NCBI GenBank assembly: GCA_017428385.1
Contig: JAFRQX010000019.1
Coordinates: 186,001-250,000, forward strand
DNA: 64,000 nucleotides
Reading direction: 5' to 3'
Source: Clostridia bacterium
GTDB taxonomy: Bacteria; Bacillota; Clostridia; Christensenellales; Aristaeellaceae
A program made the translations under genes and the position numbers. The notes beneath the pieces were generated by a model that was not told the DNA's origin, did no database searches, and worked only from the letters and a program-made list of their open reading frames with translations. This document shows, piece by piece, positions 15,906 through 23,199 of the stretch (position 1 is the stretch's first letter; every line of letters starts with the position of its first letter).

Positions 15906-16063
15906 ATTTTCCCCTCCTCTTCACTGTATCACATATCCTGCTTCCTGTTTTTCCGGGCTCCTGACTGCATAAACTGGATGAGGTTTTCCTGCTTTTCTGA
16001 ATGAACATGCTCTGATCTGTCTGAATTATATATGCTTCTCATACTTTTATGCAAGTTTACAGA

Positions 16064-16125
16064 CAAAAAAAGACCGGACATTTCAGTGCAGTGCAACAAA
16101 GACTGCTGTTCCTGGAATGTCCGGT
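16064..16125 (-). terminator. Terminator of the serine hydrolase gene
   Basis: Perfect 10-bp arms ACCGGACATT / AATGTCCGGT (16073-16082 / 16116-16125) with a 33-nt loop that holds a minor stem, followed on the minus strand by TCTTTTTTT. Confidence 0.8.
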
Positions 16126-16141
16126 GCTTTGCCCGCCGTCT

Positions 16142-17560
16142 TTATCCGCCGTCGGCTTTACCCAGGCGGATTTCTTCCAGTTTCTCCATATTCGTCAGAA
16201 TGCTGAATGCCGGTTCGACAATATTGTCTATAAGCTGCGGCTCATAGCCGTTCATAATCAGTGCCATCGTAATTCCTGTTTCCCGCTGGTAATAGATATT
16301 GGAAGACAGTCCGCTGTATCTTCCCTGATGGCCGTACCACATACCACGGTCAAACTGATGCAGACGTACCGTGCTCAGTCCGTATCTGCTTTCTGCCAGA
16401 CCTTTCTGTTCCGATTCCATCAGCCGGACGGTCTGCGTCTCCAGAATCCGGACTCCGTTCAGTTCCCCGCCATTGCACATCATCTGCGCCAGTTTTGTCA
16501 GTGATGAAGCATTGATAAACAGTTTCCCAACCGTATAGCCGTTATTCCCTTTGGGATCCGCCTTGTTGTTATAGGCGCGGTTTCTGTCCTTCTGAACCGA
16601 TATCTGAACCTTGCCGTTTGGATTCAGCAGGTCTTTCGTTTTCGTGCCCGCCGGAAGGAATTTAGGTGAATAAGCTGCCGTCAGTCCCAGTGGTTTGAAA
16701 ACTTTCTGATCCAGATAGTTCTGCACGCTCTGTCCGGAAATCGCTTCGATCAGGCATCCGAAGAGGGCGCCGTTATAATCAGCGTAAGCATACTGTGTTC
16801 CCGGTTCTATGGCTTCATTGAAAATCGGATCATACCCTTTCTTTCCGATTCTCGCCCAGTCCGGATGATAATTGGATGCTTCCGGTGACAGGGATGAGGT
16901 ATGGGTCATCAGCATCCGCGTTGTAATGGGCGTATTGGGATATGCCGGATTCCTTACTTTAAACCCCAGATAACTGCTGACATCCTGATCCAGATCCAGT
17001 TTTCCTTCGTCATAAAGCGTCATCAGCCCTATGGCGGTCACCCATTTGGTAATGGACGCGATACGGAAACACGTATCCTCATCCACGCCGCCAAAGGACC
17101 AGGTCAGGAAAACCTGTCCTTTTCTGGAAAGTACTACAGAGCCGCAGGCTGCTCCGCACCTGGCCGCAAGCGATTCGAGATAGCTGACGGCTTCATCTGT
17201 AACAGCCGCATCCGGTTCAGGGGAGAGTACAGGCGAAGGCGTCTCCGTTTCCGCAGTATTTCCGGTTTGGGCCTCTTCTTTCTCATACAGCTTTCCAAGG
17301 GTTTTCGGGCCGGCTACGCCGTCTGCTTTCAGTCCGCTCTTCCTCTGGTATGCCTTCACGGCATTAACGGTTTTTTTGCCGTATATTCCGTCGATTTTAC
17401 CACTGTAAAAACCCAGATTTTTCAGGGCTGTCTGCAGCGTTTTTACATCAGTTCCGCGGGATCCTTTCTTCATTGTCCTCGCGAAAGCAGCCTCCGGCAA
17501 ACCGATACATGATACAAACAGCACCAGTATCAGCAAAAAAGCTGTGACCCGTTTCAGCAT
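16142..17560 (-). CDS. Secreted peptidoglycan-binding, beta-lactamase-fold serine hydrolase
   Basis: A 472-aa exported protein: signal peptide MLKRVTAFLLILVLFVSCIG, a PG_binding_1 domain (about residues 30-95: GSRGTDVKTLQTALKNLGFY, KIDGIYGKKTVNAVKAYQ), a short Thr/Pro linker, then a class C beta-lactamase/PBP4*-like domain. Its nucleophile motif is S169-I-T-K172 in RIASITKWVTAI; the Tyr motif reads YAD rather than YSN; the third motif is HQG in WYGHQGRYSG. It probably acts on D-Ala peptides or other wall esters. GGAGGG precedes the ATG at 17558-17560; an ATG 5 codons upstream overlaps that Shine-Dalgarno. Confidence 0.9.
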   Translation of the reverse strand: MLKRVTAFLLILVLFVSCIGLPEAAFARTMKKGSRGTDVKTLQTALKNLGFYSGKIDGIYGKKTVNAVKAYQRKSGLKADGVAGPKTLGKLYEKEEAQTGNTAETETPSPVLSPEPDAAVTDEAVSYLESLAARCGAACGSVVLSRKGQVFLTWSFGGVDEDTCFRIASITKWVTAIGLMTLYDEGKLDLDQDVSSYLGFKVRNPAYPNTPITTRMLMTHTSSLSPEASNYHPDWARIGKKGYDPIFNEAIEPGTQYAYADYNGALFGCLIEAISGQSVQNYLDQKVFKPLGLTAAYSPKFLPAGTKTKDLLNPNGKVQISVQKDRNRAYNNKADPKGNNGYTVGKLFINASSLTKLAQMMCNGGELNGVRILETQTVRLMESEQKGLAESRYGLSTVRLHQFDRGMWYGHQGRYSGLSSNIYYQRETGITMALIMNGYEPQLIDNIVEPAFSILTNMEKLEEIRLGKADGG

Positions 17561-17675
17561 GGATTTTCCCTCCATTATGATACCGGTTTTTAATGTTTTA
17601 CAATTTCATGTTCAATATATGTCTTTTGTGTGAAGTTGTCAACATTCCTCTGTACAATTCCTGTTTTTCTCTCTA

Positions 17676-17704
17676 TTGAACTTGATGCCGTAAACCGATA
17701 CAAT
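17676..17704 (+). promoter_or_regulatory. Promoter of the histidine phosphatase gene
   Basis: TTGAAC (17676-17681), 17-bp spacer, TACAAT (17699-17704). An in-frame ATG at 17705 abuts the -10 box, so it would not be transcribed; this supports the TTG start at 17738. Confidence 0.8.
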
Positions 17705-17737
17705 ATGAAGACTGAATCCTTGACAGGAAGGTTGTGT

Positions 17738-18493
17738 TTGCATTTGCGCATACTTCTGATCCGCCACGCGGAACCCGATTATACCGTTGATTCCCTCACT
17801 CCCAAGGGGAAGGTGGAAGCTGAGCTGCTCAGCCGTCGGATGAGCCGGTACGACATCCGGGATTTTTACGTATCCCCCCTTGGACGGGCCCGGGATACAG
17901 CAGCCTATACGCTGGACAAACTGAACCGTAAAGCCGAGATACTCCCCTGGCTGCATGAATTTATGGGGTCTTACCCTGATCCGGAAACCGGCAGCCGCCG
18001 GATTGTTGCATGGGATGTCAAGCCGCGTATCTGGACAGCATTCCCCGGTGTGGCGGATATCCGCACCTGGTGCGACGTACCGGCTTTCGCAGGAGGAAAC
18101 GTACGGGAGGTATGGCAGCAGACAACTGACGGAGTGGACGAGCTTCTCGGACGATATGGCTACACAAAGGACGGCCCGGTCTGGCGCTGTGACAATAATG
18201 AAGATTTCACCATTGCGCTTTTCTGCCACTTTGGCATCTCCATGGCCGTTCTCGCCTATCTGACTGACGTCTCACCCATGGTACTTTGGCACCATACCCT
18301 TACCCTGCCTTCCTCGGTAACGGAAATTGTCACGGAAGAGCGGATTAAAGGGGAAGTTTCCTTCCGTATGACCAAGCTGGGAGATCTGACCCACCTGGAA
18401 GCCGCAGGCGAAAAAAGAAGCACTGCCGGATTGTTCCCGGAGTGCTATACGGGGATCGATTCCACGGATCCTGCGGTCAACGGCACCCTGTAA
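17738..18493 (+). CDS. Histidine phosphatase (phosphoglycerate mutase-like) family protein
   Basis: A 251-aa cytoplasmic protein. The catalytic phosphohistidine motif appears as LLIRHAEPDYTVDSLTPKG (RHA in place of RHG) near the N-terminus; DFYVSPLGRARDTAAYTLD holds the second Arg, and ALFCHFGISMAVLAYL the second catalytic His. The long middle insertion and the length exceed simple GpmB-like enzymes. I chose the TTG at 17738, 6 nt after AGGAAGG and downstream of the promoter. It ends directly against the convergent acetyltransferase gene. The substrate is unknown. Confidence 0.87.
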   Translation: MHLRILLIRHAEPDYTVDSLTPKGKVEAELLSRRMSRYDIRDFYVSPLGRARDTAAYTLDKLNRKAEILPWLHEFMGSYPDPETGSRRIVAWDVKPRIWTAFPGVADIRTWCDVPAFAGGNVREVWQQTTDGVDELLGRYGYTKDGPVWRCDNNEDFTIALFCHFGISMAVLAYLTDVSPMVLWHHTLTLPSSVTEIVTEERIKGEVSFRMTKLGDLTHLEAAGEKRSTAGLFPECYTGIDSTDPAVNGTL

Positions 18494-18934
18494 TCAGGGA
18501 TCAAGCCGGAAAAGCATCAGACCATCCTTTTCTCCCAGGCAGGTAAAGCCGTATTTTTTCGCAATATGACGGGATGTGGACTGTCCGGGATCACATTCGA
18601 TTATCAGCGTCTTTTTCGCCATTCGCGCCTTTTCTATCAGCTGTTCCGTCAGTTCGGATGCATATCCTTTCCCCCAGTGTTCAGGATAGAGAACCCATCC
18701 GATTTCCATGCTGTCCTGATCATACCGGTGATAGATCACATAGCCTGCGAATCCGTTTTCATCTTCCACGGTGTAAACCAGCGGTTCTTCCTTCATTCCG
18801 CAGTTTTTCAGAAAGGCTTCCGTTTTTTCTTCGGTAAACGGCGGCTCCAGATACTTCATCACCTGCGGATCTGACAGAAGCCGGTGAAGCGGTTCCAGAT
18901 CTTCCTCCCGCATTTTCCGTATGATCAGTTTCAT
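18494..18934 (-). CDS. GNAT-family N-acetyltransferase
   Basis: A 146-aa cytoplasmic protein, MKLIIRKMREEDLEPLHRLL, with the RimJ-like pattern SDPQVMKYLEPPFTEEKTEA, then SMEIGWVLYPEHWGKGYASE, whose HWGKGYAS is the acetyl-CoA pyrophosphate loop, and SRHIAKKYGFTCLG near the end. GGAAG precedes the ATG at 18932-18934. A longer in-frame reading upstream would run through the rplT terminator and is not credible. The acceptor is unknown. Confidence 0.9.
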   Translation of the reverse strand: MKLIIRKMREEDLEPLHRLLSDPQVMKYLEPPFTEEKTEAFLKNCGMKEEPLVYTVEDENGFAGYVIYHRYDQDSMEIGWVLYPEHWGKGYASELTEQLIEKARMAKKTLIIECDPGQSTSRHIAKKYGFTCLGEKDGLMLFRLDP

Positions 18935-18960
18935 TTCATTATCTTCCATTTCTTTACGAG

Positions 18961-18989
18961 AAAAGCGCCTGATTTCCTCAGGCGCTTTT
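18961..18989 (-). terminator. Terminator of the infC-rpmI-rplT operon
   Basis: Perfect 12-bp stem (18961-18972 / 18978-18989) with a 5-nt loop; the stem itself ends in TTTT on both strands. Confidence 0.93.
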
Positions 18990-19004
18990 ATGCATGTGTT
19001 TGAA

Positions 19005-19352
19005 TCACTTCTTGGCGATTTCAACGAGCTTCGCAAAGCCGGCGGCATCGTTCACAGCCAGGTCAGCGAGCATCTTGCGGTTGACTTCGATGTTCTGCTT
19101 CTTCAGGCCGTTGATGAACGTGGAATAGCTCATGCCGTTCAGGCGGGCAGCAGCGTTGATACGGGTGATCCACAGGCGGCGGAAATCGCGCTTACGGAGT
19201 TTACGTCCGATGAACGCGTAACGCAGGCTGCGGGCAACCTGTTCTTTCGCGGCGCGGTACTGCTTGGATTTTGCTCCCCAGTAGCCTTTCGCCAGCTTCA
19301 TAACCTTGCGGCGACTCTTATGGGCGTTAAGGGCCCTCTTAATGCGTGCCAT
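19005..19352 (-). CDS. rplT: 50S ribosomal protein L20
   Basis: A 115-aa protein, [60 protein letters not shown], the standard L20 sequence. It binds 23S rRNA early in 50S assembly and in Bacillota also represses its own operon by binding the leader RNA. Third gene after infC and rpmI, 30 nt after rpmI, with a strong terminator downstream. Confidence 0.98.
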   Translation of the reverse strand: MARIKRALNAHKSRRKVMKLAKGYWGAKSKQYRAAKEQVARSLRYAFIGRKLRKRDFRRLWITRINAAARLNGMSYSTFINGLKKQNIEVNRKMLADLAVNDAAGFAKLVEIAKK

Positions 19353-19382
19353 GTTTGTTTTCCTCCTTGCCGGTGAATTGGC

Positions 19383-19583
19383 TTATTTGTAAGGCAGTAA
19401 CTTGTGAATGGTCCGGGCTTCAGCAGCGTTGTCAACAACACCGGCATTCCGCAGGTGGCGGGTACGCTTGGTGGTCTTCAGACGCACCTGATGGTTGGCG
19501 TTCATCTGCTTATGCCTTACGATACCGGATTTGGTAAAGGAAAAGCGTTTGGCAGCTCCGCGATGGGACTTCTGTTTGGGCAT
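19383..19583 (-). CDS. rpmI: 50S ribosomal protein L35
   Basis: A 66-aa basic protein starting MPKQKSHRGAAKRFSFTKSG and ending NAAEARTIHKLLPYK, matching L35 in length and pattern. GGAGG lies upstream of the ATG. It sits 24 nt after infC. Confidence 0.97.
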   Translation of the reverse strand: MPKQKSHRGAAKRFSFTKSGIVRHKQMNANHQVRLKTTKRTRHLRNAGVVDNAAEARTIHKLLPYK

Positions 19584-19607
19584 TGGTTTTGTCCTCCTTC
19601 CAACGGT

Positions 19608-20189
19608 TTACTCCTTCGTCTCTTTCGAGGCGGCATTCTCCCTCTTTGCCTTTCTTTCGGCAAAGGAAGCCTTGATGGCTTTGGGAGCAAGGATCATGAT
19701 CATGTTGCGGCCATCCAGCAGCGGGCGGCGTTCCACCATACTGACATCCTTGCACCGCTCAGCGAAATCCTGCATGACCTTCAGGCCGATTTCACTGTGG
19801 GTGATCTGACGGCCGCGGAAGCGAATGGATACCTTAACCTTATCGCCGTTCTCCAGGAAGCGGATCGCCATCTTCGCCTTGGTGTTCACATCGTTTTCTT
19901 CGATGGTGGCGGACAGCTGCACTTCCTTGATATCGACAACGCGCTGATTTTTCCGGTTCTCCCGCTCCCGCTTTGCCTGTTCGTAGCGGTACTTGTCATA
20001 ATCCAGCAGTTTGCACACCGGCGGAACAGCTGAAGGCTGGATCTTGGCCAGATCAAGTCCCCGTTCTTCCGCAAGCTGCAGCGCCTGCTGTGTGCTCATG
20101 ACGCCGAGCTGTTCACCGTTTTCGTCGATCAGGCGAACCTCTCTGTCGCGGATTTCCTCATTGATCATCAGTTCGGTTGCGATGTCCAT
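19608..20189 (-). CDS. infC: Translation initiation factor IF-3
   Basis: A 193-aa protein. The N-terminal domain has MINEEIRDREVRLIDENGEQ and LDLAKIQPSAVPPVCKLLDY; the C-terminal domain has KEVQLSATIEENDVNTKAKM and KVKVSIRFRGRQITHSEIG, all typical of IF-3. It binds the 30S subunit and checks the start codon. A C-terminal charged tail (ERKAKRENAASKETKE) is a little longer than usual. The ATG at 20187-20189 has AGGAGG four bases upstream, right after the attenuator hairpin. First gene of the operon. Confidence 0.98.
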   Translation of the reverse strand: MDIATELMINEEIRDREVRLIDENGEQLGVMSTQQALQLAEERGLDLAKIQPSAVPPVCKLLDYDKYRYEQAKRERENRKNQRVVDIKEVQLSATIEENDVNTKAKMAIRFLENGDKVKVSIRFRGRQITHSEIGLKVMQDFAERCKDVSMVERRPLLDGRNMIMILAPKAIKASFAERKAKRENAASKETKE

Positions 20190-20330
20190 GCACCTCCTAC
20201 AAAAATGAGCGGCGGGCTGTTGACCCGTCGCTCATGAATCATCTTAATCCTGAATGGAAAAAGTGCCATAACCCGGCAGCGTGAGCCACACAAGGTGAGA
20301 GACGGGCAAGCCTCTGCTTTCGAACAGAAG
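20190..20330 (-). ncRNA. infC operon leader RNA with intrinsic attenuator (L20-leader type)
   Basis: About 130 nt of untranslated leader between the promoter and infC. It ends in a strong hairpin (20205-20216 / 20224-20235) followed on the minus strand by TTTTTG, directly before the Shine-Dalgarno. This is the arrangement of the L20-responsive leader of Bacillota infC-rpmI-rplT operons. The L20-binding part upstream is inferred from position; I have not matched it base by base. Confidence 0.75.
20201..20235 (-). terminator. Attenuator terminator in the infC leader
   Basis: 12-bp stem (one G-U pair), 7-nt loop, then TTTTTG on the minus strand, 11 nt before the infC start. Confidence 0.88.
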
Positions 20331-20332
20331 GG

Positions 20333-20362
20333 ATCATACCATATCAGCATGATCCCTGTCAA
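20333..20362 (-). promoter_or_regulatory. Promoter of infC-rpmI-rplT
   Basis: Minus strand TTGACA (20357-20362), 18-bp spacer, TATGAT (20333-20338). Confidence 0.88.
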
Positions 20363-20404
20363 GCAAATATTTCCCTATTTTTGTATCCGCCGTTAAATTT
20401 CCTG

Positions 20405-21454
20405 TTATAAGGAGTTTACCAGGTCAAAAAGCGGCCGGTTAAAATACCGTTCTTTCTTCAGTGCCTTTTCAATGGGCATATAGAAGACTTTGCCCTTCTG
20501 CATGCCGATAACCTGGTTGCTGATGCCGTCTCGCAGCAGCCTGACTGCAAGGTTTCCTGCTTCAAAAGCAAAGGCGCTGTCACGTGCTGTGGGTTCGGCA
20601 CCGCGCTGTACATAGCCGATCACGTTGGCCCGCGCTTCCACCATGCCGCACATCCGCTTCATCACAGAAGCGAACCGCACTGCGGACATGGGTTCTTCCG
20701 GATAGCAGGGCTTGCCGCGGGAAGTCAGGAAATTGTACAGATCAAAGGGCGCCATGGATTCCCAGCATCCTTCCGCTACAACAATTGTCGCGCGATAGTT
20801 GCCCCGATCCAGCTGCCGCTGCAGCTGCATGGCCACACCTTCAACAGTCCACGGCACTTCCGGAACAACCACTATCTCGCTGCCGGTTGAAACCGCTGCC
20901 GTCAGGGCAATATCACCGCAATGGCGACCCATAACCTCGACAACCGCAGGTCTGTCGTGGCTTCGCGAGGTGGCCCGGATCTTCCGGATGGCTTCAACGC
21001 AGACGTTCACGGCCGTGTCGTATCCCAGGGACATTTCGGTATAAGGCAGGTCATTGTCAATGGTTCCCGGGATACCGATACAGGGAACCCCCAGATCACA
21101 CAGCGCCTGGGCTCCCCTGAAGCTGCCGTCTCCGCCGATCACAACCAGACCGTCGATCTGCATGCTTTTCAGGGTTTTGACTGCTTTCTCCTGATATTTC
21201 TTTTCTTTGAATTCCAGGCAGCGCGCCGTACGCAGATAGGTGCCCGGATCATCAGCGATATCCAGCACCAGTTCAAGCGTCAGCTCCTGCATATCGTCTT
21301 TCAGGTTGGCGCTTTTTCGAAGCAGTCCGTTATATCCACGCTTGATGCCAATCAGCGGAATACCGTACATTGCGGCACTGCGCGCCACAGACATCACTGC
21401 CGCGTTCATTCCCGGACTGTCGCCGCCGCTCGTCAGTACGCCGATTTTTCTCAT
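20405..21454 (-). CDS. pfkA: ATP-dependent 6-phosphofructokinase
   Basis: A 349-aa glycolytic enzyme that phosphorylates fructose 6-phosphate. Visible motifs: MRKIGVLTSGGDSPGMNAAV, VVIGGDGSFRGAQAL (Gly after GGD, as in ATP-dependent enzymes), IGIPGTIDNDLPYTEMSLGYDTA (catalytic Asp; PGTIDND rather than PKTIDND, which again favours ATP over pyrophosphate), EVMGRHCGDIAL and GYVQRGAEPTARD. Slightly longer than the 320-aa type. AAAGGAG lies 12 nt before the ATG. It stands alone, upstream of the infC leader. Confidence 0.96.
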   Translation of the reverse strand: MRKIGVLTSGGDSPGMNAAVMSVARSAAMYGIPLIGIKRGYNGLLRKSANLKDDMQELTLELVLDIADDPGTYLRTARCLEFKEKKYQEKAVKTLKSMQIDGLVVIGGDGSFRGAQALCDLGVPCIGIPGTIDNDLPYTEMSLGYDTAVNVCVEAIRKIRATSRSHDRPAVVEVMGRHCGDIALTAAVSTGSEIVVVPEVPWTVEGVAMQLQRQLDRGNYRATIVVAEGCWESMAPFDLYNFLTSRGKPCYPEEPMSAVRFASVMKRMCGMVEARANVIGYVQRGAEPTARDSAFAFEAGNLAVRLLRDGISNQVIGMQKGKVFYMPIEKALKKERYFNRPLFDLVNSL

Positions 21455-21571
21455 AGCCCGTACGTTCTCCTTTCGGGATTCTTTTTTTCAATATAACACA
21501 TTTTGAAAAAAGAAAAAAGTTTACCAGGAATGATTCTTGTTTCCATTTCGTTAACTTATCGTAACACTTTC

Positions 21572-21600
21572 TTTACATTTGAAACCTGTTCTGCTATACT
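21572..21600 (+). promoter_or_regulatory. Promoter of the triple peptidoglycan-binding protein
   Basis: TTTACA (21572-21577), 17-bp spacer, TATACT (21595-21600). Confidence 0.8.
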
Positions 21601-21658
21601 GACAGCAGCCGGTTTCTGATGACAGAGCCGTAAACAGGCTCATCGGAAGGAGACAAAG

Positions 21659-23143
21659 TTGAAGATGATCCGTGTACAGAAATCGTTCATTATTCGCCTA
21701 TGCATATCTTTATGTTTGTGTTTGCTTACCTTATCGCCCGCCTGTGCGTACGAGTCCACAACCCTGTACAATGGATGCAGTGGTGAGGAAGTGCGACAGC
21801 TTCAGCAGGCGCTGATTGATCTTGGCTTTCTGAAAGAAACAGCGGACGGCGTATATGGCAACAAAACCGAACTTGCCGTGCGTGCCTTCCAGAAAAATGC
21901 CGGTTTATCCGTCGATGGCCTGGCAGGTACACAGACTTATGAACTGGCGGTGAGTAAAGCCGCAGCCGCCAAAGGAACGGCTGTTCAGGTTCAGTCTTCT
22001 CAGGGCTCTGCAGCGCTCTCTCAGGCCTATTCTTCTACAACCCTGTATAACGGCTGCAGGGGTGAAGAAGTCCGCCAGCTCCAGCAGGCTCTGATTGACC
22101 TGGGTTTTCTGAAAGGATCCGCAGACGGTGTGTTTGGCAGCAAAACAGAAGCTGCCGTACGTGCATTCCAGACAAGTTCAGGCTTAGTCGTTGACGGACT
22201 GGCCGGTACACAAACCCGTGAACTGGCAGCCAGTAAAGCAGCCGCAGCCAAAGGATCATCAGCGCCTGCGGCTGTTCCCCAGAGTGCGCCTGTTCCCGTT
22301 CAGCCTTCCTCTCCCACCATCGGTACCGCTGCGTATCATGAACCGGCCGCCGGTGCTCTCTTTGGACATAATTATGATACCATTCGCCCCGGTGATACCG
22401 GCGACCGTGTTAGAATCCTTCAGCAGGCTCTGATCGATACCGGATTCCTGAAAGGAAAAGCCGATGGTGTTTTCGGTGAAAACACGCAGAAAGCGGTCAT
22501 CGCTTTCCAGACCCGCTGGAACCTGACTCCGGACGGTCTTGCCGGAAAGAAAACACTGCAGACGCTGGAAAAAGCTGTCGGCGGAGCCGCTGCCCCTGCT
22601 GTTACATCAACTCCGGTTCCTGCGTCCACTCCCGTTCCGGCGTCAACACCTGTACCTGCCTCAGACCAGGGAGACATCAACGACCGGATATCGCTTCCTT
22701 CCGTTTCATCTTTGCAGCTGCTGCATTGGTTCAATGATGTAAAGCCATCCATTTCCAACGGACAGTATCTGCTTATATGCGATCCCTCAACAGGGCTGAG
22801 CTGGACCCTTCGTGTTATGTCCCGTGGACGTCACTGCGATTCTGAACCCCTGACTGCACAGGATACCCATACGATGGTGAAAGCCTTCGGCGGTGTTAAC
22901 ACCTGGAATCAGAAAGCCGTGTATGTAAAGCTCCCCGACGGACGCTGGACCATTGGTTCCACCCACGATATGCCTCATGATTCCAGCACTATCAAAAACA
23001 ATGACTTTGGTGGACATCTCTGTGTTCATTTCCTGAGGGATATGGCTGAAGCCCAGAAGAACGATCCGAAATACGGTGTTGCGAATCAGGAAACCATACG
23101 GAGCTTCTGGAAAAAGCTTACCGGACAAACCATTTCCAACTGA
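21659..23143 (+). CDS. Secreted protein with three peptidoglycan-binding domains and a conserved C-terminal domain
   Basis: A 494-aa exported protein with a signal peptide (IIRLCISLCLCLLTLSPACA). Three PG_binding_1 domains follow (about residues 36-98, 124-186 and 243-304), each with the pattern GEEVRQLQQALIDLGFLK...ADGVYGNKTELAVRAFQ...DGLAGTQT. The first two are nearly identical. A Pro/Val/Thr linker (TSTPVPASTPVPAST) leads to a C-terminal domain of about 150 aa with STHDMPHDSSTIKNNDFGGH and LCVHFLRDM, a His/Asp-rich pattern I recall from Bacillota wall proteins of unknown function. The start is TTG, 6 nt after AAGGAG; an ATG two codons later is possible. Probably wall-attached. Confidence 0.85.
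   Translation: MKMIRVQKSFIIRLCISLCLCLLTLSPACAYESTTLYNGCSGEEVRQLQQALIDLGFLKETADGVYGNKTELAVRAFQKNAGLSVDGLAGTQTYELAVSKAAAAKGTAVQVQSSQGSAALSQAYSSTTLYNGCRGEEVRQLQQALIDLGFLKGSADGVFGSKTEAAVRAFQTSSGLVVDGLAGTQTRELAASKAAAAKGSSAPAAVPQSAPVPVQPSSPTIGTAAYHEPAAGALFGHNYDTIRPGDTGDRVRILQQALIDTGFLKGKADGVFGENTQKAVIAFQTRWNLTPDGLAGKKTLQTLEKAVGGAAAPAVTSTPVPASTPVPASTPVPASDQGDINDRISLPSVSSLQLLHWFNDVKPSISNGQYLLICDPSTGLSWTLRVMSRGRHCDSEPLTAQDTHTMVKAFGGVNTWNQKAVYVKLPDGRWTIGSTHDMPHDSSTIKNNDFGGHLCVHFLRDMAEAQKNDPKYGVANQETIRSFWKKLTGQTISN
21780..22570 (+). repeat. Tandem coding repeats for the three peptidoglycan-binding domains
   Basis: Two closely similar units of about 265 bp (around 21750-21990 and 22030-22255) followed by a more diverged third unit (around 22385-22570). 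The near identity of the first two at the DNA level suggests a recent internal duplication. Confidence 0.8.
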
Positions 23144-23156
23144 TCAGAATCATATG

Positions 23157-23192
23157 AAAAAAATACGGCATCTGCTGATGCCGTATTTTTTT
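23157..23192. terminator. Bidirectional terminator between convergent genes
   Basis: Perfect stem ATACGGCATC / GATGCCGTAT (23163-23172 / 23177-23186) with TGCT loop, flanked by A-run and T-run so it works on both strands. Confidence 0.93.
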
Positions 23193-23199
23193 CTCTTTT

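Noticed and set aside
17630..17737. Longer start for the histidine phosphatase
   Set aside because: It overlaps the -35 and -10 boxes; the TTG at 17738 follows AGGAAGG.
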